Shown here piece after piece: positions 25,899-34,536 of a stretch of DNA of 64,000 bases. The stretch spans positions 86,036 through 150,035 of the forward strand of contig JAGKWX010000001.1 of the NCBI GenBank assembly GCA_021151585.1, in the 5' to 3' direction. A model generated the notes under the pieces. It searched no databases. It had not been told where the DNA came from and worked only from the letters and a program-made list of their open reading frames with translations. This stretch comes from Alphaproteobacteria bacterium. Lineage in GTDB: Bacteria > Pseudomonadota > Gammaproteobacteria > JAGOUN01. Both the position numbers and the translations under genes were made by a program. Positions within the stretch are counted from its first letter, which is position 1. Every line of letters starts with the position of its first letter.

Positions 25899-28800
25899 AT
25901 GCAAACATTATCTCTTAAAAACACATCATTACAATTTCAAGACTTACTCAGCGCACGTGGACTACAACAACTCGACACAGAATTTTTGGAATATTTACAT
26001 AATACCGATCATGGATTACATCATCACCTGATCGAATATCGAGCTAACGCCCTTGATTTATCAGCGCCACAAGTCAGCGAATTATTAATTGCACTGGCAA
26101 AACATATAGAAAACTTTATCGCGCAATTATTTGATATAAATAATGAAGTTGCAGGAACACAGCAATATACCTTGCAAAAAAACCCGATTGGCTTATTTCG
26201 CAAAGACATTGTCCTGACTAAGGTAAAGCGTTTATTGCATAAAACGGAAAACTTACCCCCTTTTGCAGAATTGCATTCTGCTATACTAGCCGCCTTAATG
26301 AAACACAACATGACTACCGGCGATTTAGAACTCGACATCGCTACACTCGGTTTATTATATTTAAATGATAGCGCACAATACGCCAAAGAATTAGAAACAT
26401 TAACTCAATGGTGCGCACAAAGCCTACTCACTCCTGAAGGGCAAGATATTAGTCGAAATTGGCAAAGTTTTCGTTTCCCTGAAAAACTTGATTATGCACA
26501 TTTAATCCCAACTCAAAGCATTGAACGCAACGGAGTGATGCAACAAACACTACCCAAAGCTTACTATCATCAACGTGACGGATTTAATTTAACCGACACA
26601 CGAATGTCTGCACAAGCAGTACAAAACGAAATCCATTACTGTATTTATTGCCATGATCATGAAGGCGATTTATGCTCCAAAGGCTTTCCCAATAATAAAA
26701 AGGATAAATCTCAAGGTTTTAAAAAAAACCCTCTTGATATCACCTTAACAGGCTGCCCGTTAGAAGAAAAAATTTCCGAAATGCACACACTAAAGCGCGA
26801 CGGCTTTACTATAGGCGCACTCGCCATGGTAATGTTAGACAATCCCATGTGCCCGGCTACCGGCCATCGCATTTGTAATGATTGTATGAAAGCATGTATC
26901 TATCAAAAGCAAACACCGGTAAATATCCCACAAATTGAAACACGTGTATTAACTGATGTACTCGCACTACCCTGGGGCGTAGAGATTTATGACTTATTAA
27001 CAAAATGGAATCCATTACGCCAACAACAATGGTTAATGCAATCGTATAATGGCAAAAAAATCATGATAGCGGGTATGGGCCCTGCAGGGTTTACACTAGC
27101 ACACCATTTATTGCAAGAAGGTTGCGCCGTGGTGGGTTTTGATGGATTAAAAATCGAACCATTAGCCGATATTTATTTACAACAACCGATTCGCGATTAT
27201 CAATCTATTGTTGAATCTCTTGATGATCGCATTGTCGCCGGCTTCGGCGGCGTTGCTGAATACGGAATTACGGTTCGCTGGGATAAAAATTTCTTGAAAC
27301 TTATTTATATTTCACTCATGCGTCGCCCACATTTTCAAGTGTTTGGCAACATACGTTTTGGTGGGACAGTCACTGTAGAAGATGCCTGGCACTTGGGGTT
27401 TGATCATTTTGTTATAGCTGTCGGCGCGGGGTTACCTAAAGCCTTGCCAGTCAAAAACAGCATGGCAACGGGTATGCGTCAAGCCAATGATTTTCTCATG
27501 GCACTACAACTCACAGGCGCTGCAAAAAAAGACAGTTTTTCATCTCTTGAAATCCGTATGCCCGTTTTAGTGATTGGCGGCGGCTTAACTGGCGTTGACG
27601 CGGCAACCGAAGCCCAAGCCTATTACATTCGGCAAGTTGAAAAGGTATCAGCGCGTTATCATGCTTTAAGACAACTGCTCAGTGAAAATGAAATATTACA
27701 ACAGTTTAATCTCTCTTCGATAGAAATTTTGAGAGAATTTTTAACGCATGCAGATCAAGTACTACAAGAACGAGAGCAAGCCAAAAGAGAAAATCGCGAA
27801 CCTGATTTTATTCAATTACTTCACTCATGGGGTGGCGTTAGTATTGTCTACCGCAAATCCATGCAAGCATCCCCTGCGTATATTAATAATCATGAAGAAT
27901 TACATAAAGCACTAGAAGAAGGCTTGTTTTATATTGAACATCTAACGCCAACACAAGTCAATTTAGATCATCATGGCCATTGCATTTCAATGACCTTTAA
28001 AACAAATGAACATACAGATGTCACATTACCCGCAAAAAGTATTTTAGTGGCGACCGGCGCATCTTTAAATGTTGCTTATTCATTTGAACATCCACACGCA
28101 TTCGAACGCAAAAGCATGCAATATCTTTCTTACACTGAAAAAAATGGGGAATTATATTCTGCGCATTCAACAGAGCATTGTAAAGATCCAAATTTCGGAC
28201 CATTTACGTCCTATCATACACACGGCACACATCGTGTTAGCTTTATCGGCGACACACACCCAGTATTTCATGGCAATGTTGTCAAAGCAATTGCATCCGC
28301 GAAATATACTTATCCAAAGATTATGGAACACTTGAATACCGCATTACCCCATGCTCGAAATAAACAAACACCCTTACCCACCTTGCAAGAATATTTGGTA
28401 TTTCGACAAACTATAGAAGCACAGCTCAGCACAAAAATCATCGATATTCGCTCATCAGAGAACATTATAGAGCTCGACATTCACGCCCCGCAAGCTATCA
28501 AACATTATCGTCCAGGTAATTTTTATCGCATACAAGCGTTCGAAACATACAAGAACAACGCTAGTGAAGCGCCATGGTTGTTTGCCAGCAATGTAAATCA
28601 TGAACAAGGCATAGTGACATTTACACTAACACGCAAAGAAGCGAAAACTAATTTTTTAGACCTTTTTATTGTTGGTGATCCAGTTGCCTTAATGGGACCG
28701 TCGGGAGTCCGCAGCAAAATCTCTGATTTTCATGAAGCTATATTAATTATCGGCAATGAAAAAAGCCTATCACACGTCCACACCTATGCTAAAGCATTAA

Positions 28801-29297
28801 AAGAAAAAAATAACCATGTTGTTTTTTTGGGCTATTTTAACAACGCACATGATATTTTTTATAAACAAGAAATTGAATCCATTTGCGATATGGTTATATG
28901 GACAGAAAACTGCATTGAAGGCTTAAAAAACTATGCTGAATCAACAACTGCTCTCATTCCATTCATTGAAATCGATAGAATTCAAATTATTGGTGACAGC
29001 ACACAGCTAAAGGAAATTGTCAAATTACAAAAGCAATATTTGAATAAAAAACTAACCAAACAACCTAAAATCACCGCATCAGTACATAGTCACATGCAAT
29101 GTATGCTTAAAGGCGTATGTGCGCAATGTTTACAATGGCAAATCGATCCCGAAACAGGCGAACGCACCAAAGCCGTTTTTGCATGCTCTTGGCAAGATCA
29201 ACCCCTGGAGATTATCGATCTTGATCACCTGGCAAGCCGGGAAAAACAAAATAGTTGCCAGGAGATATTGAATAGATTGGCGTTAAGATATCGCTAA
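25899..29297 (+). CDS. Large flavin/iron-sulfur oxidoreductase, NfnB-like plus NfnA-like fusion
   Basis: 1132 residues. After about 240 mostly helical residues of unknown type comes a cysteine-rich region (YCIYCHDHEGDLC, then TGCPLEE, and CPATGHRICNDCMKACIYQ, about 246-350) like the iron-sulfur domain of the glutamate synthase small subunit. An FAD Rossmann motif GMGPAGFTLAHHLL lies near 390 and a pyridine-nucleotide motif VIGGGLTGVDAATEA near 557. From about 830 a second module starts: a ferredoxin-reductase FAD domain (HYRPGNFYRIQAF), a nucleotide domain (ILIIGNEKSLSHVHTYAKAL, near 947) and a C-terminal CxxxxxCxxC plus a later Cys (about 1068-1097), as in PyrK/NfnA [2Fe-2S] sites. This is the domain content of NfnAB or sulfide dehydrogenase subunits in one chain. 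Substrate and direction are unknown. Confidence 0.72.
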   Translation: MQTLSLKNTSLQFQDLLSARGLQQLDTEFLEYLHNTDHGLHHHLIEYRANALDLSAPQVSELLIALAKHIENFIAQLFDINNEVAGTQQYTLQKNPIGLFRKDIVLTKVKRLLHKTENLPPFAELHSAILAALMKHNMTTGDLELDIATLGLLYLNDSAQYAKELETLTQWCAQSLLTPEGQDISRNWQSFRFPEKLDYAHLIPTQSIERNGVMQQTLPKAYYHQRDGFNLTDTRMSAQAVQNEIHYCIYCHDHEGDLCSKGFPNNKKDKSQGFKKNPLDITLTGCPLEEKISEMHTLKRDGFTIGALAMVMLDNPMCPATGHRICNDCMKACIYQKQTPVNIPQIETRVLTDVLALPWGVEIYDLLTKWNPLRQQQWLMQSYNGKKIMIAGMGPAGFTLAHHLLQEGCAVVGFDGLKIEPLADIYLQQPIRDYQSIVESLDDRIVAGFGGVAEYGITVRWDKNFLKLIYISLMRRPHFQVFGNIRFGGTVTVEDAWHLGFDHFVIAVGAGLPKALPVKNSMATGMRQANDFLMALQLTGAAKKDSFSSLEIRMPVLVIGGGLTGVDAATEAQAYYIRQVEKVSARYHALRQLLSENEILQQFNLSSIEILREFLTHADQVLQEREQAKRENREPDFIQLLHSWGGVSIVYRKSMQASPAYINNHEELHKALEEGLFYIEHLTPTQVNLDHHGHCISMTFKTNEHTDVTLPAKSILVATGASLNVAYSFEHPHAFERKSMQYLSYTEKNGELYSAHSTEHCKDPNFGPFTSYHTHGTHRVSFIGDTHPVFHGNVVKAIASAKYTYPKIMEHLNTALPHARNKQTPLPTLQEYLVFRQTIEAQLSTKIIDIRSSENIIELDIHAPQAIKHYRPGNFYRIQAFETYKNNASEAPWLFASNVNHEQGIVTFTLTRKEAKTNFLDLFIVGDPVALMGPSGVRSKISDFHEAILIIGNEKSLSHVHTYAKALKEKNNHVVFLGYFNNAHDIFYKQEIESICDMVIWTENCIEGLKNYAESTTALIPFIEIDRIQIIGDSTQLKEIVKLQKQYLNKKLTKQPKITASVHSHMQCMLKGVCAQCLQWQIDPETGERTKAVFACSWQDQPLEIIDLDHLASREKQNSCQEILNRLALRYR

Positions 29298-29321
29298 AAA
29301 TTCGCGATCCGCTGAGTACAG

Positions 29322-29360
29322 TCTATTGATAATCCTAGAAAAAATTGTCAATAGATTTTA
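29322..29360 (+). terminator. Intrinsic terminator between convergent genes
   Basis: TCTATTGATAAT (29322-29333) pairs with ATTGTCAATAGA (29344-29355) as a 12-bp stem with one G-U pair and a 10-base loop, followed by TTTTA. It lies between the oxidoreductase and the kinase, whose stop codon overlaps the T-run, so it probably ends transcription from the plus side and may work on both strands. Confidence 0.7.
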
Positions 29361-30758
29361 CTCTTGCAAAGCATTTAAGACTTGCTCAAATACATAGCCC
29401 ATATGCACACGATTTGCCAAATCCAACTTATCTACATTAAGCTCTAACAGTTTTTTACGATGAAATCCAGTTTTACGAACATCGTCAGAATAACTACTAT
29501 AATAACGATGTAGCGACTGAATATCAGAAAAATCCCAACCACCCTCAACCTCCATAGCACGACCACGTTGCTGAATACGTTTCCACGCCAACTCAGGACG
29601 ACCTTGCAAAACAATCATCAAATCCGATGAAGGTAAATCTCTATTAACTTTATGAAATTCAGTACTTAGCCGATCTAATTGATTGTCAGTTAAATAACCG
29701 CAACGATGGAAATGCTGACAAAAAACCAATAAATCTTCTGCTAAAGAGCGATCTTTCACTACACTAACAGGACTAGTTAAGCCACGTCGACGCTGCTCAG
29801 CGCGCGTTTGCAAAAAATGATATTGCAGGTCATAACAATGTTCTTTTTTGTTTTTCAAAAATAAATTTAACAAAGGATTTTTTTCTGGATTTTCATAAAT
29901 AGCATCAATACGCAAACTGCGTTGCATAAGGGCTGTAACCGTCGATTTACCTAAACCAACATTACCAGCAACTGTAATCAGTTTTTTGTTTTTCTTTAAG
30001 TACTCTTCTAATCTTTGCTCAGCTTCGCTGGCACGAATCGCTGCATCTGTCTCAGGCAAACGCACCCAAGATTGTAAACCAGGGGTACATACCCGCAAAT
30101 CCAGTTCTTTAATTTTCAGAGAAATTTTATCTACCGTTTCGCGCAGATAAGCTTCTAAATCTGCCCTCGGGCTGGCATCAATCACCAGGACCGGGCAAGA
30201 AGTATGACGAGAAACAAACGTTTCATATAAATTGTTTAATAAGTCGATATATGGCCTTGGAATATTACGCTCACATTCACGACCACGCTTTTCAATACGC
30301 GCCATAATCGTATCAATATCAGCTCGCAAATACACTAAGAGAGTTGGCTCCTGAATTTTTTGCATCATTAAGTTGTAATTATTTTGATACACCTCAAATT
30401 CAAGCTCATTCATATGGCCCATGATTTTTTGCGCCTTACCAAAAACATGGTAATCTTCAAAAATTGTTCTATCTTCTAAAACAATACCGCGCGCTTGTTC
30501 TATTTCATATTGTCGCTTTAAACGACCATTAAAAAATTCAAGCTGTGCAATTAATGCATGTTTTTTAGGGTCCTGATAAAATGCATCCAGCACATTCGGA
30601 CTGAAATGCTCTTTAAAACTATGCACACGCTCATCGCCATCCATTGAGGGAAAATGACTCAATAATTGGGTAGAAAATGGTGGCAATTTCATCGCCTCTA
30701 CTAAAGTAGATTTACCAACACCAATATTACCAATAACACCAATTCGTAAATTTTCCAT
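29358..30758 (-). CDS. Tandem (two-domain) deoxynucleoside kinase
   Basis: 466 residues made of two complete deoxynucleoside-kinase domains. Each has its own P-loop: GNIGVGKSTLVEA near residue 10 and GNVGLGKSTVTALM near 263. Each also has a catalytic DR motif (LEDRTIFEDYHVF and VKDRSLAEDLLVF), and an arginine-rich lid (KRGRECERN and QRGRAMEVEG). The enzymes phosphorylate deoxyadenosine, deoxyguanosine or deoxycytidine with ATP in nucleotide salvage. In known bacteria such as Lactobacillus two separate subunits form a heterodimer; here both are on one chain, joined by a charged linker (about 215-255). Which domain has which specificity cannot be read. It is monocistronic and convergent with the oxidoreductase. 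Confidence 0.85.
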   Translation of the reverse strand: MENLRIGVIGNIGVGKSTLVEAMKLPPFSTQLLSHFPSMDGDERVHSFKEHFSPNVLDAFYQDPKKHALIAQLEFFNGRLKRQYEIEQARGIVLEDRTIFEDYHVFGKAQKIMGHMNELEFEVYQNNYNLMMQKIQEPTLLVYLRADIDTIMARIEKRGRECERNIPRPYIDLLNNLYETFVSRHTSCPVLVIDASPRADLEAYLRETVDKISLKIKELDLRVCTPGLQSWVRLPETDAAIRASEAEQRLEEYLKKNKKLITVAGNVGLGKSTVTALMQRSLRIDAIYENPEKNPLLNLFLKNKKEHCYDLQYHFLQTRAEQRRRGLTSPVSVVKDRSLAEDLLVFCQHFHRCGYLTDNQLDRLSTEFHKVNRDLPSSDLMIVLQGRPELAWKRIQQRGRAMEVEGGWDFSDIQSLHRYYSSYSDDVRKTGFHRKKLLELNVDKLDLANRVHMGYVFEQVLNALQE

Positions 30759-31110
30759 TCCTACCCTTGTTTACAGAAGTTTTTTCACTCATATTCATAA
30801 TTGAGCATGATAACACAGAATATGGATATGATCAGTATTAACGCCGACCGTGATTAAACTAAAGCATTAATTCTGTACTTATTTATAGCATGAGCGAGGT
30901 GAAAATTAATTTTTTACCTCGTAATATTTTCGGTCATGTATATACTTCCAGACTCTAGATAGTACTAGTTATTTGTTGCCGTCCAGCTTGAGATGGAGCA
31001 ATATATCGCTGTGATAAATTTAACAAAATCTGACGACACTTTTTATCGTCATCAATTCTTGCCCAGTTTGTATGACTTTTAGAACAGATATTCTTGAAAT
31101 CTAGATAAGA
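30759..31110. other. Gene-free stretch of 352 bp between the kinase and the tRNA cluster
   Basis: No convincing coding region. It should contain the kinase promoter near 30760-30850 and the 3' trailer of the tRNA transcript. Two hairpins are seen: CGAGGTGAAAATT/AATTTTTTACCTCG around 30897-30923, and TGACGA/TCGTCA at 31031-31051. An open frame that covers this region and the tRNA genes is chance. Confidence 0.6.
31025..31051 (-). terminator. Possible terminator of the tRNA transcript
   Basis: On the minus strand TGACGA, a nine-base loop and TCGTCA are followed by GATTTTGTT, about 60 bases beyond the tRNA-Leu end. The stem is only six pairs with a weak T-run, so this is a modest candidate. Confidence 0.35.
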
Positions 31111-31200
31111 TGGTGCCCGGGGCCGGGGTCGAACCGGCACGGGAGGATAAGTCCCGAGGGATTTTAAGTCCCTTGCGTCTACCAATTTCGCCACCCGGGC
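31111..31200 (-). tRNA. tRNA-Leu (anticodon UAA)
   Basis: A 90-base tRNA with long variable arm, acceptor GCCCGGG pairing with CCCGGGC, anticodon loop CTTAAAA (anticodon TAA), T-loop GGTTCGACCCC and encoded CCA. It is the third of three tRNAs downstream of pgsA, in the same place as leuZ in E. coli. Confidence 0.97.
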
Positions 31201-31218
31201 AACGCAATAAAATAAATT

Positions 31219-31292
31219 TGGAGGCTGAGGCCGGAATCGAACCGACGTACAAGGATTTGCAGTCCTCTGCATGACCACTCTGCCACCCAGCC
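31219..31292 (-). tRNA. tRNA-Cys (anticodon GCA)
   Basis: A 74-base tRNA with acceptor GGCTGGG pairing with CTCAGCC, discriminator U and encoded CCA, anticodon loop with GCA, and T-arm GGTTCGATTCC. It is the middle gene of the Gly-Cys-Leu cluster, matching the position of cysT in E. coli. Confidence 0.97.
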
Positions 31293-31320
31293 GCATCGGC
31301 TCACAAGCCAATATTTGATT

Positions 31321-31395
31321 TGGAGCGGGAAACGAGGCTCGAACTCGCGACCCCAACCTTGGCAAGGTTGTGCTCTACCACTGAGCTATTCCCGC
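31321..31395 (-). tRNA. tRNA-Gly (anticodon GCC)
   Basis: A 75-base tRNA: acceptor GCGGGAA pairing with TTCCCGC, anticodon stem-loop AACCTTGCCAAGGTT, T-arm GAGTTCGAGCCTC and encoded CCA. The D-loop is one base shorter than in E. coli glyW. It starts 52 bp after pgsA and likely shares its transcript. Confidence 0.97.
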
Positions 31396-31447
31396 GCTGA
31401 GGTAAGTATTTTATTCATCTGACGATAGATGTCAAGCACTTTCATAA

Positions 31448-32011
31448 TCAATTTGTCTGTTCAGCCCGTAACTGCGGCCAAGCTGCTTTAAAGTACATAA
31501 ACATCGACCACAAAGTTAAGCCAGCAGCTGCATAGTACAAAATATAACCCAAAACCAAAAACCAGCCCGGTGTAATTTCTGACGTATAATATAGCAAAAA
31601 TAAAATTGCGATCATTTGCAACACCGTTTTCATCTTACCAACATAAGACACCGCCACACTGGTGCGCTCGCCCAACTGCGCCATCCATTCACGCAAAGCA
31701 GAAACCGCAATCTCACGACCAATAATCACTATAGAGGGTAAAGTTAGCCAAGACAAATGCCCCTGACCCAAAATTAAAATAATCGCTGATGCCACCAAAA
31801 TCTTATCTGCAACCGGGTCCAAAAAAGCACCAAAAGCGGTGGCCTGGCCTAATTTTCGAGCCAAAAAACCATCCAACCAATCGGTTAAACATGCAACCAA
31901 AAAAATCGTCGAAGCAAATGAATGCGCCCCCGCAAAAGGCAAATAATAAACAACCACCATAAATGGAATTAGCAGAATTCGAATAATCGATACAATATTA
32001 GGAAAGTTCAT
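31448..32011 (-). CDS. pgsA: Phosphatidylglycerophosphate synthase
   Basis: 187 residues from the ATG at 32011 (MNFPNIVSIIRILLIP), preferred because AAGGCGG lies five bases upstream; a longer frame starts at 32038. The CDP-alcohol phosphotransferase signature is DWLDGFLARKLGQATAFGAFLDPVADK (D-x2-D-G-x2-A-R-x8-G-x3-D-x3-D). Several membrane segments agree with an inner membrane enzyme that makes phosphatidylglycerophosphate from CDP-diacylglycerol and glycerol-3-phosphate. It starts just after uvrC, with overlap of their ends, as in E. coli. Confidence 0.95.
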   Translation of the reverse strand: MNFPNIVSIIRILLIPFMVVVYYLPFAGAHSFASTIFLVACLTDWLDGFLARKLGQATAFGAFLDPVADKILVASAIILILGQGHLSWLTLPSIVIIGREIAVSALREWMAQLGERTSVAVSYVGKMKTVLQMIAILFLLYYTSEITPGWFLVLGYILYYAAAGLTLWSMFMYFKAAWPQLRAEQTN

Positions 32012-32021
32012 GTGTTCCGCC

Positions 32022-33536
32022 TTAGTGCAAATGCTCAAAGATAACTTTTGCTAATCCTGCACCAATCCCGACTACTTTTGCAATATCTTTTTCACTTGCT
32101 TGCTGCAAACCTTGTAATCCGCCAAAATGTCTCAGTAAGTCACGTCGGCGCTTCGCTCCAACGCCCGGGATATTTTCGAGGATTGACGTCACGCGCTTTT
32201 TCTTACGCGCCATTTGGTGACCAGCCACAGCAAAGCGATGTGCTTCATCACGAATATGCTGGATCAGCAAAAAGCCGGGATGGTTAATACTTAGCTGCAA
32301 CTCTCTTTTAGCAGACGAAGCCGTATTAGCATCCGACACAAGGGAGCGCGATGAAATCAGAATTTTTTCATGCCCCGCCCTTCTCTCAGGCCCTTTCGCG
32401 ACCGAAATTAATGCAATATTGCCGCAGCCTAATTGATGCAACACATCATTAGCAACATTTAACTGCCCGGAACCGCCATCAATGATGATTAAATCTGGCA
32501 ACACAGCCTCTTCATTCAGCAAGCGGGTATAGCGCCTCTCTAATGCCTGACGCATCGCCGCATAATCATCTCCTGGAGTAATGTCGCTAATAGAAAAACG
32601 GCGGTAATCCTGCTTAAGCGATCCTTCACTATTGAACACGACACAAGAAGCGACAATTGCTTCACCCTGCATATGACTAATATCAAAACATTCTATGCGC
32701 TGCGGCAAATCATGCAATAGCAATGTATCGCGCAAAGACTCGCGCTGTAGATAATATTTTTTCTTTTGCGAAACAATGGATTCAAACACATCGCTGTAAT
32801 CCGTTTCTAATGCGGCGGCCTGTAAAGACTGAATATGTCGAATACTGGTAATCATGTCACGATAAACAACAGCCTCCTCAAACGCAAGCAACCTGGAAGC
32901 ACTATCCATTTTTCGCATCAAATCGTGAATCACTTCTTCGCTTTTGCCTTGTAATAGCAACTTGACTTGACTAACATCGGCTTGGTAATGCGTTTCGCTA
33001 ATTTTTTTTACGCATGGCGCGCTACAACGCCCAATTTGATATTGCAAACAAGGCCGCGTACGCAAGTCAAAAAAACGATCGCGACAATTCCGTAGTTTAA
33101 ATATCTTTTGAATTAACTTTAAGGTTTGCCTGACAGCAGAAGCATTAGGAAAAGGTCCATAAAACTCAGCTTTTTTATGTTTTGCGCCACGATAAACATC
33201 CAAACGCGGATAAGTATGGCTTGACAAAGAAATATAAGGATAAGTTTTATCGTCACGCATTAAAATGTTGTATTTGGGATGATACTCCTTAATCAGAGAA
33301 CATTCTAACAATAAAGCCTCAGATTCAGATGCCGTGACCGTCACTTGAACATCAGCAACATGCTCCATCATTGATTGTGTTTTTGCGGATTTTTTACTGC
33401 TATTAAAGTAACTAGCTAAGCGTTTTTTTAAATTTTTTGCTTTGCCAACATACAACAATTGCTGGTTTATCGCATACATACGATAAACACCTGGCAAAGT
33501 CGTAGTATTTTTTAAAAATTCTACTGAATCAAACAT
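32022..33536 (-). CDS. uvrC: Excinuclease subunit UvrC, unusually compact
   Basis: 504 residues against about 610 in E. coli. The N-terminal GIY-YIG nuclease domain (GVYRMYAINQQLLYVGKAKNLKKRL), the Cys cluster, the UVR motif (LLAFEEAVVYRDMI) and the C-terminal RNase H-like nuclease with HhH pair (NIPGVGAKRRRDLLRHFG) are all present. The acidic and histidine residues needed for 5' incision (CFDISH, GDDYAAM, IIDGGSGQ, RDEAHRFA) are intact. About 105 residues that normally link the UVR motif to the nuclease core are missing in frame, between TDYSDVF and CFDISH. UvrC cuts on both sides of lesions recognised by UvrA and UvrB. The first ATG is at 33536, with a TTG just before it. Confidence 0.93.
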   Translation of the reverse strand: MFDSVEFLKNTTTLPGVYRMYAINQQLLYVGKAKNLKKRLASYFNSSKKSAKTQSMMEHVADVQVTVTASESEALLLECSLIKEYHPKYNILMRDDKTYPYISLSSHTYPRLDVYRGAKHKKAEFYGPFPNASAVRQTLKLIQKIFKLRNCRDRFFDLRTRPCLQYQIGRCSAPCVKKISETHYQADVSQVKLLLQGKSEEVIHDLMRKMDSASRLLAFEEAVVYRDMITSIRHIQSLQAAALETDYSDVFESIVSQKKKYYLQRESLRDTLLLHDLPQRIECFDISHMQGEAIVASCVVFNSEGSLKQDYRRFSISDITPGDDYAAMRQALERRYTRLLNEEAVLPDLIIIDGGSGQLNVANDVLHQLGCGNIALISVAKGPERRAGHEKILISSRSLVSDANTASSAKRELQLSINHPGFLLIQHIRDEAHRFAVAGHQMARKKKRVTSILENIPGVGAKRRRDLLRHFGGLQGLQQASEKDIAKVVGIGAGLAKVIFEHLH

Positions 33537-33699
33537 CAAGTTTACGAGCTTGATCAGTTAACATCATCGGAATATCTTGAGAGATAGCATAAGCCAATTT
33601 GTCGAACCGACATATCAACTCTTGCTGTTCTCGATCATAAACAAGCTTACCTTTGCACGATGGACAAACCAGCACTTCTAGCACAGCACCCTCTAACAT
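33529..33699 (-). CDS. Trm112-family small zinc-ribbon-like protein (YcaR-like)
   Basis: 56 residues from the ATG at 33699, chosen because GGTGAAG lies just upstream and the family begins a few residues before the first cysteines. The pattern LEVLVCPSCKGKLVYD, then LICRFDKLAYAISQDIPMML, is characteristic of bacterial Trm112-like proteins; the second zinc pair is reduced to a single Cys. In eukaryotes and archaea such proteins activate methyltransferases; the bacterial role is unsettled. It overlaps the uvrC start by eight bases and is divergent from the Ung-like gene. Confidence 0.85.
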   Translation of the reverse strand: MLEGAVLEVLVCPSCKGKLVYDREQQELICRFDKLAYAISQDIPMMLTDQARKLDV

Positions 33700-33750
33700 T
33701 TGCTTCACCTTTTCAGTATTATAGGCTTTATTATAGCCGGACACTTCTTT

Positions 33751-34536
33751 ATGAACAATGCAAAACTTATTTCAAGCTTGTTAGCACAAACTCATTACGA
33801 TATTTCGTGGCACAACATATTAGAGATATCACTTGCTAACATGGATGCTGACTATTTGCGGTCATTACTCAATAGCAATGCCTGGCTACCCGGCATAAAT
33901 AAAATCTTTAATGCATTTACCCTACCCCTATCGAACCTACAATATATTTTGCTAGGCGAATCACCCTACCCTAGAGAGAGCTCAGCGAATGGCTATGCAT
34001 TTTGGGACCAAGCTGTAACCACATTATGGTCTGATGCCGGCCTATCAAAACCAGTTAACCGCGCCACTTCGCTAAGAAATTTCATCAAAATGCTATTGGT
34101 TGCCGAGGGTCTTTTATGCCCAGAAAAAACACAATCGACCGAGGTTGCAAAAATTGATAAAAGCGGCTTCATTCAAACTAATCAAGAATTGTTCGAAAAA
34201 TTATTAAAACATGGCTTTTTATTATTAAATGCGTCACTTACTCTGGAAAATGAACGCCGGGTAACCGCCTCTTCACAACAATGGCGACCTTTCTTTGACA
34301 CTATCTGCACTAATTTGCAGCAAAAAAACATAGCGCCAACATTTATTTTATTTGGAAATATCGCAAAACAACTAGTTAACAGTGCAAATCTAAAAAACTT
34401 TCCTATAATCTCTTCAGAACATCCTTATAACTTATCTTTCATTTCTAACCCAGATGTTATAAAGTTGTTCAAGCCCTTTCAGTTACTTAAAAAAGTACAG
34501 GAGCACTATGAGAGTATTAGTCATCGAAGACGATGA
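33751..34536 (+). CDS. Uracil-DNA-glycosylase-fold protein with altered active-site motif
   Basis: 261 residues from the ATG at 33751; the frame upstream reads antisense to the Trm112 gene. Two Ung-like loops are visible: YILLGESPYPRESSANGYAF where Ung has LGQDPYHGPxQAHGLxF, and ISSEHPYNLSF near residue 235 where Ung has HPSPLS. The segment FILFGNIAKQL corresponds to the LLWG strand. The catalytic Asp of QDPYH is Ser here, so activity on uracil is doubtful. It could be a divergent glycosylase or a non-catalytic DNA-binding relative. Its end overlaps the response-regulator gene by 29 bp, suggesting co-transcription. Confidence 0.6.
   Translation: MNNAKLISSLLAQTHYDISWHNILEISLANMDADYLRSLLNSNAWLPGINKIFNAFTLPLSNLQYILLGESPYPRESSANGYAFWDQAVTTLWSDAGLSKPVNRATSLRNFIKMLLVAEGLLCPEKTQSTEVAKIDKSGFIQTNQELFEKLLKHGFLLLNASLTLENERRVTASSQQWRPFFDTICTNLQQKNIAPTFILFGNIAKQLVNSANLKNFPIISSEHPYNLSFISNPDVIKLFKPFQLLKKVQEHYESISHRRR

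Noticed and set aside
30955..31365. Open frame of 136 codons on the minus strand
   Set aside because: It runs across the tRNA-Gly, tRNA-Cys and tRNA-Leu genes; the peptide is the tRNA sequence read as codons.
31111..31395. tRNA cluster as an integration site for a mobile element
   Set aside because: No integrase gene or duplicated tRNA 3' end was found nearby, and the pgsA-Gly-Cys-Leu order is the ancestral one.
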